Shown piece after piece: positions 60,606 to 64,000 of a stretch of DNA of 64,000 nt (position 1 is its first letter; every line of letters begins with the position of its first letter). The notes beneath the pieces were generated by a model that was not told the DNA's origin, did no database searches, and saw only the letters and a program-made list of their open reading frames with translations. This DNA comes from Planococcus salinarum (GTDB lineage: Bacteria > Bacillota > Bacilli > Bacillales_A > Planococcaceae), in NCBI RefSeq assembly GCF_007004625.1, contig NZ_VIFV01000012.1, forward strand, positions 38,797 to 102,796, given 5' to 3'. The translations under genes and the position numbers were made by a program.

Positions 60606-60787
60606 GTGGGCGGTATCCGAAGGGAACTGCACCGGCATTTATAATGCACTGCCAAACGAATACATTCTGCCTTGATCAATCAATGACAGGGACGGAGGAA
60701 ACCAGCTGATGAAAGTCCTGTCCTTCTGTCCATTTTGGTACAGAAGGCTTTTTAGTTCCGGTTTTTTCCCTGAAAAGGAGAGAAAAA
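60606..60787 (+). promoter_or_regulatory. Structured panB leader with terminator; candidate pan RNA motif
   Basis: The leader holds a hairpin GACAGGGAC/GTCCTGTC (60687-60722, one bulged base) whose loop reads GGAGGAAACCAGCTGATGAA, and right after it a terminator CCTTCTGT/ACAGAAGG with TTTTT (60723-60752). A further hairpin-prone stretch lies at 60607-60655. A conserved pan RNA is known ahead of panB in Bacillus subtilis and relatives; position and stem-loop form fit, but I cannot confirm the consensus. It reads as an attenuator controlling panB. Confidence 0.6.
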
Positions 60788-61627
60788 ATGATGAAGAACA
60801 CAGCTCTATTCACAAAAATGAAAAAAGAAGGCGAGAAAATCGCCATGCTGACGGCCTATGATTATCCATCAGCGAAGTTGGCGGAAGAAGCCGGCATGGA
60901 CGTTATTCTTGTCGGAGATTCACTGGGGATGGTCGTCCTGGGTTATGATTCGACAGTGAAAGTGACGGTTGAAGACATGATCCACCACGGCAAAGCTGCA
61001 CGGCGCGGGGCGAAGGACACGTTTTTGGTGGTCGATATGCCGTTTGCCTCATTCCATGGTGACATCGACCGCACCCTGCAAACGGCCGTCCGCATTTTCC
61101 AGGAAACGGAAGCCGAGGCGCTCAAGCTTGAAGGCGCGGATGAAGTGGTGGACGTAACCCGCCTGCTGACGCGTACAGGCATACCTGTCGTTGCACATCT
61201 GGGTTTATTGCCGCAGACAGCGGGGGTCCTTGGCGGCTTTAAAGTGCAGGGGAAGACTGCTGGCGCTGCGAAAAAGCTGATTGAAGACGCGAAGGCCTGT
61301 GAAGCGGCCGGTGCGTTTATGCTGGTGTTGGAGTGCATTCCTTACCAATTGGCAAAAGAGGTAACAGAAGCGGTTTCGATTCCGGTCATCGGCATCGGGG
61401 CCGGCAGTGAAACGGACGGTCAGGTGCTCGTGTACCACGACACCGTCAAATACGGTTCGCATCACCTGCCGAAATTTGTCCGTTCCTACGCGGAAGCCGG
61501 CGAAGTCATGAAAAATGGCCTGAGCTCCTATGTGGATGAAGTGAAATCCGGGGCATTCCCGGCCGAAGAACACCGCTTCACCATGAAAGAGGATGAGCTT
61601 CAGCAGTTATACGGCGGAAAATCCTGA
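60788..61627 (+). CDS. panB: 3-methyl-2-oxobutanoate hydroxymethyltransferase
   Basis: Transfers a hydroxymethyl group from methylene-THF to ketoisovalerate, giving ketopantoate for pantothenate and CoA. 279-residue TIM barrel: [34 protein letters not shown] (metal Asp), [18 protein letters not shown], catalytic Glu in LVLECIP and [26 protein letters not shown] precedes ATG 60788. Unlike in B. subtilis, panC and panD do not follow; the gene is alone. Confidence 0.97.
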   Translation: MMKNTALFTKMKKEGEKIAMLTAYDYPSAKLAEEAGMDVILVGDSLGMVVLGYDSTVKVTVEDMIHHGKAARRGAKDTFLVVDMPFASFHGDIDRTLQTAVRIFQETEAEALKLEGADEVVDVTRLLTRTGIPVVAHLGLLPQTAGVLGGFKVQGKTAGAAKKLIEDAKACEAAGAFMLVLECIPYQLAKEVTEAVSIPVIGIGAGSETDGQVLVYHDTVKYGSHHLPKFVRSYAEAGEVMKNGLSSYVDEVKSGAFPAEEHRFTMKEDELQQLYGGKS

Positions 61628-61636
61628 TATTATTGA

Positions 61637-61676
61637 AAAACCGGAGCCCCTTTGATGGGTGCTCCGGCTTTTTTTA
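61637..61676 (+). terminator. Intrinsic terminator of panB
   Basis: CCGGAGC and GCTCCGG pair with flanking A and T runs; it can work in both directions. Confidence 0.92.
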
Positions 61677-61722
61677 ATTTTTAATATAAATCGCTGTCGG
61701 CGTGGCAGCTCCCCATTTCCAG

Positions 61723-62130
61723 TCAACTGATGGATTCCAGCGGTTCGAGTGCGTGCAGGGAGGCTGACAGGCGTGCAGCAAAATCTTTTGGGCATTCGGT
61801 TGTTTCCAAATGCAGGCAGACGATATTCGGATTTGTTTCACAACGCTGCTTGAAATTTACTGGCAGCGGGATATCGAAATTTGACCAGGCCGCTGTAAAT
61901 GCTGGAAGCTCCTCGGGAAGCAGGAGTATTTCTGCTTTGTTCATGGCGAGTCCATTTTTTTTGAAGTTCTTGAACGAAATATCCAATTCCAGTATGCAGG
62001 AAAAATATTTTTGTTCCGTGTGAATATCCAAACGCCTTTTCTTTTTCACCAGGCATCCGTTTTCGGTCAGTTCAATTTCCGCATCCAGCAACGAGGCAAC
62101 TTCGTTAGCCGTTTCTTCCAGTTGAGTCAT
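61723..62130 (-). CDS. Diverged DUF1259-like protein
   Basis: A 135-residue paralogue of the protein at 6370-6768: LEETANEVASLLDAEI matches LEETAKRFGDILGVEA, AEILLLPEELPAFT matches AEIVLLPEEVPDFT, and PKDFAARLSASLHAL matches PEDFATKLATSFKVL. The ALHNH segment is absent (PLPVNFKQRCETNPNIVCLHL instead), so any ligand or metal site of the family is lost or altered. ATG 62130 follows AAAGGAGC. Monocistronic. Function unknown. Confidence 0.7.
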   Translation of the reverse strand: MTQLEETANEVASLLDAEIELTENGCLVKKKRRLDIHTEQKYFSCILELDISFKNFKKNGLAMNKAEILLLPEELPAFTAAWSNFDIPLPVNFKQRCETNPNIVCLHLETTECPKDFAARLSASLHALEPLESIS

Positions 62131-62467
62131 GTGATCCGCTCCTTTCAGATTATAGTATTAAATAACGCCATTAAAAAAAGCCACAAAGAATCCAGTGATC
62201 CTTTCCGACGTTGTATCAGCACAAATGTCTGAGTCATCCTGTCAAAAATCTGCGGTTGGAGAGTGCGTATGTGGAGTGGTTGGGGCCGGTGGAAACGCGA
62301 ATGGTTTTCCAGGCTACTCTTTCTATAGCCCGTTCAACTGCCCTATTAAACCTAAGCAAAGAAAAATGATTCTTTTCTCACGCTGCAAATTTTCATATCC
62401 AACAGGAAAGAGCATGTGAAAAAGCCGCTTCCTTCCAACGGGGAATCGACTTTTTCACAGTAAACGC
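62131..62467. other. Gene-free region with one long hairpin
   Basis: No supported gene; open frames here lack ribosome sites. The one structure is a stem GTGAAAAAG/CTTTTTCAC with inner GGAA pairings at 62416-62458, placed 10 bases past the universal stress gene stop; it should terminate that gene on the minus strand. The rest (62131-62415) shows nothing I can name. Confidence 0.6.
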
Positions 62468-62941
62468 CTACTCTGTTTTTGCATCTGTCTTTTCAGCATC
62501 TTCTGCGGTCCGGACGACAAGGACGTCGCATTTCGCGTAACGGACAATGCTTTGGGAGATGCTGCCCATGATGATTCGCTCGGCGCCGGTCATCCCGGTG
62601 GCCCCGCAGATAATCAGGTCGGCATTGGTTTGTTCCGCCATATCCCGCGGGATCATTTGTTTTGCAACGCCGTATTTGACGATGGCATTGACCGTCTTAA
62701 CACCGGCCTCTTCTGCTTTCTTCTTGTATTTTTCCAATAACTCTCTTGCGGTTAAATGTGCTCTCTTCGCACTTTGTCTGTCATAAGCTTCCACCATACC
62801 AAACGAACGGTTATCAACAATAGTGACCAAATTCAAAACAGCCTGATTGCGCAAAGCAATGCTGACCGATTTTCGGTAAGCCAGTTCCGCTTGTGGCGAG
62901 CCATCTACGGCGGCGAGTATGTGAGAATATTTTAGAGTCAT
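62468..62941 (-). CDS. Universal stress protein (UspA family)
   Basis: A 157-residue Usp domain: ILAAVDGSPQAELAYRKSV at the N-terminus and the ATP-binding GATGMTGAERIIMGSISQSI (GxxG-x9-GS) before VDVLVVR-like CDVLVVR. ATP binding is expected. GGAGGAGATTGG precedes ATG 62941. Divergent from fnr, and many Usp genes respond to low oxygen, so shared control by Fnr is plausible. Confidence 0.92.
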   Translation of the reverse strand: MTLKYSHILAAVDGSPQAELAYRKSVSIALRNQAVLNLVTIVDNRSFGMVEAYDRQSAKRAHLTARELLEKYKKKAEEAGVKTVNAIVKYGVAKQMIPRDMAEQTNADLIICGATGMTGAERIIMGSISQSIVRYAKCDVLVVRTAEDAEKTDAKTE

Positions 62942-63039
62942 CCAATCTCCTCCTTCAAACTCTTGCTATTAAGTCAATTCTCTATTCTCCTTGAATCTTC
63001 CTTCTTTCTATGATAAAAATTTAACATGGCAGTCAAAAC

Positions 63040-63056
63040 TGTGATTTTATTTCAAT
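63040..63056 (+). promoter_or_regulatory. Possible FNR/CRP-type half-palindrome
   Basis: TGTGATTTTATTTCAAT resembles the FNR box TGTGA-N6-TCACA, with only the left half well kept. It lies between the divergent usp and fnr genes. Confidence 0.3.
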
Positions 63057-63140
63057 AGGAAATAAGTGTGTAATTTGTGAGTCAAAAAACTATTAATATG
63101 CTATTCTTGTTGTAACATTATTTTGAAAAGGTGGATGAAT

Positions 63141-63842
63141 ATGAATGCACGGGATACAGAAATTGGTATAAATGAAGCACTGCTGGATCTCGCGACTATC
63201 CGTCACACCAGCAGGAAATATGAAAAAGGGAGTTACCTGTTCCGGGAAGGCGATCCGATCAGAGGCATTTACCTGTTAAGATCAGGAAAAGTCCAAATTG
63301 GCAAAGTGACGCCGGAAGGCAGGGAGCTGACCTTGAAAATCTGTGGGGGAAACCAGCTGGTCGGGGAGGTTACGGTTTTTTCCGGACCTTCCAAGTACAG
63401 GCTGGATGCCAAAGCCATCGAAGATACCGAATGCCTCAAGATAACGATTGAAGATCTGGAGGAAGCGCTGCAACGGGACCATACCATGGCAATCGCATTT
63501 ATGCGCTGGACAGGCATCGACCAGCAGAAAACACAGACAAAATTCCGCGACCTTTTGCTGCACGGAAAAAAAGGCGCCCTGTATTCGACGCTGATCCGTC
63601 TGAGCAACAGCTACGGCGAAACCCACAGCGAAGGCGTTCTCATCGATGTGGAGCTGACCAATCAGGAGTTGGCCAATTTCTGTGGCATGACGCGAGAAGT
63701 GGTGAACCGTATGTTGAGCGATTTGAAAAAGGATGGCATTATCTCGATGAGAGACGGCAAAATCATAATCCATCAGATTCCAAGGCTGAAAGACGAAATC
63801 AATTGTGAAGAATGTCCGGTCTATTTATGTAAAATCGATTAA
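63141..63842 (+). CDS. fnr: Fnr-type anaerobic transcription regulator (Crp/Fnr family)
   Basis: A 233-residue regulator: cNMP-like sensor barrel (YLFREGDPIRGIYLLRSGKVQIGKV), dimer helix, and a winged-helix domain with recognition helix NFCGMTREVVNRMLSDL. The C-terminus has CEECPVYLC, the CxxCx4C cluster ligands of B. subtilis Fnr, and the stretch LLLHGKKGALYSTLIRL is characteristic of that protein. It should bind an Fe-S cluster and activate anaerobic genes. Frame opens at TTG 63123; ATG 63141 has proper spacing from AAAGGTGG. Confidence 0.93.
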   Translation: MNARDTEIGINEALLDLATIRHTSRKYEKGSYLFREGDPIRGIYLLRSGKVQIGKVTPEGRELTLKICGGNQLVGEVTVFSGPSKYRLDAKAIEDTECLKITIEDLEEALQRDHTMAIAFMRWTGIDQQKTQTKFRDLLLHGKKGALYSTLIRLSNSYGETHSEGVLIDVELTNQELANFCGMTREVVNRMLSDLKKDGIISMRDGKIIIHQIPRLKDEINCEECPVYLCKID

Positions 63843-63843
63843 C

Positions 63844-63879
63844 AGAAGCCAAACCGGAAACGGGAAGGCTTCTTTTTTT
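63844..63879 (+). terminator. Intrinsic terminator of fnr, intron insertion target
   Basis: AGAAGCC and GGCTTCT pair with inner CCG/CGG, followed by TTTTTTT. A group II intron begins directly after the T run. Confidence 0.93.
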
Positions 63880-63880
63880 G

Positions 63881-64000
63881 GTGTGCCCGGCATGGGCGTA
63901 ATCTATAGGGTGCGAGTCCCGAACTGTGAAGGCAGAAGTAACAGTTAGCCAAGCGCAAGGGTGTCCACGGCGACGTGGAATCTGAAGGAAGCGGGCGGCA
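63881..64000 (+). mobile_element. Group II intron (class C), 5' end only
   Basis: GTGTGCCCGGCATGGGCGTA opens the element, followed by ATCTATAGGGTGCGAGTCCC, GAAGGCAGAAGTAACAGTTAGC, AAGGGTGTCC and GAATCTGAAGGAAGCGG, the standard domain I words of bacterial group II introns. Placement right behind a terminator T run is the hallmark of class C introns. The reverse transcriptase gene and the 3' end lie beyond the window. Confidence 0.93.

Noticed and set aside
62195..62419. Cys-rich 74-residue open frame (+)
   Set aside because: No ribosome site, odd composition, and it overlaps the usp terminator; not supported as a gene.

Overview
The window looks like chromosomal DNA of a low-to-mid GC Bacillota, most likely a Planococcaceae member (Planococcus type). 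This is inferred from Bacillales-style Shine-Dalgarno sites (AAAGGAGG), T-box and SAM-I leaders, an Fnr with a C-terminal CxxCx4C cluster as in Bacillus subtilis, a Bacillus-consensus parS site, and protein character. No rRNA, tRNA, CRISPR array or prophage was seen. The only clear mobile element is the 5' end of a group II intron at the right edge.

Layout. 1-9.1 kb (+): 3' part of a SNF2 helicase, a CoA-type Nudix hydrolase, proBA, a DUF1259 protein, a TSUP transporter and a Bcr/CflA exporter. 9.1-12.7 kb (-): VOC protein, alpha/beta hydrolase, DUF4395 protein and MgtE. 12.8-23.1 kb: a methionine-salvage locus with two divergent SAM-I riboswitches, one driving mtnWXBD (-), the other driving mtnK-mtnA plus a sugar-type ABC importer (+), probably for methylthioribose. 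23.3-29.3 kb: dehalogenase-like hydrolase, thioredoxin/disulfide-reductase pair, orphan bioD, cupin, EAL phosphodiesterase, flavin reductase. 29.8-37 kb: PP2C-like protein, two GNATs, a histidine phosphatase, a lipoprotein, aldo/keto reductase, a DAACS symporter and a T-box-controlled MFS protein. 37.1-40.6 kb: RpiR regulator divergent from gnd-gntK (gluconate). 41-59 kb: FAD dehydrogenase, small membrane proteins, parS, and many small modification or house-cleaning enzymes (seven GNATs, two Nudix, HIT, metallophosphoesterase, methyltransferase), an ABC-2 exporter, an SDR, an ECF sigma/anti-sigma pair and peptidase E. 59-64 kb: ResA-like redoxin, panB with an attenuator leader, a second DUF1259 gene, a universal stress protein, fnr and the group IIC intron.

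Most unusual structure. Seven intergenic loci carry ten clear arrays (plus one degenerate one) of a 9-13 bp core word repeated at 20-21 bp, nearly always exactly 21 bp, with spacers that mostly vary. Two units per locus at least, up to eight. Several core words occur, and related words recur kilobases apart (9.3/9.5/16.4 kb; 29.5/32.9 kb; 29.6/33.0 kb; 40.8/52.2 kb; 55.9 kb). Twenty-one bp is two turns of B-DNA, so the cores lie on one face of the helix. Six of the seven loci also hold one or two stem-loops next to the array, often a characteristic tandem pair. I know of no named element with this architecture; it is the best candidate here for something undescribed.

Limits: all calls are from reading sequence and translations; no database search was run. 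Where the longest open frame starts inside or upstream of a Shine-Dalgarno sequence, I moved the start to the spaced codon and say so.
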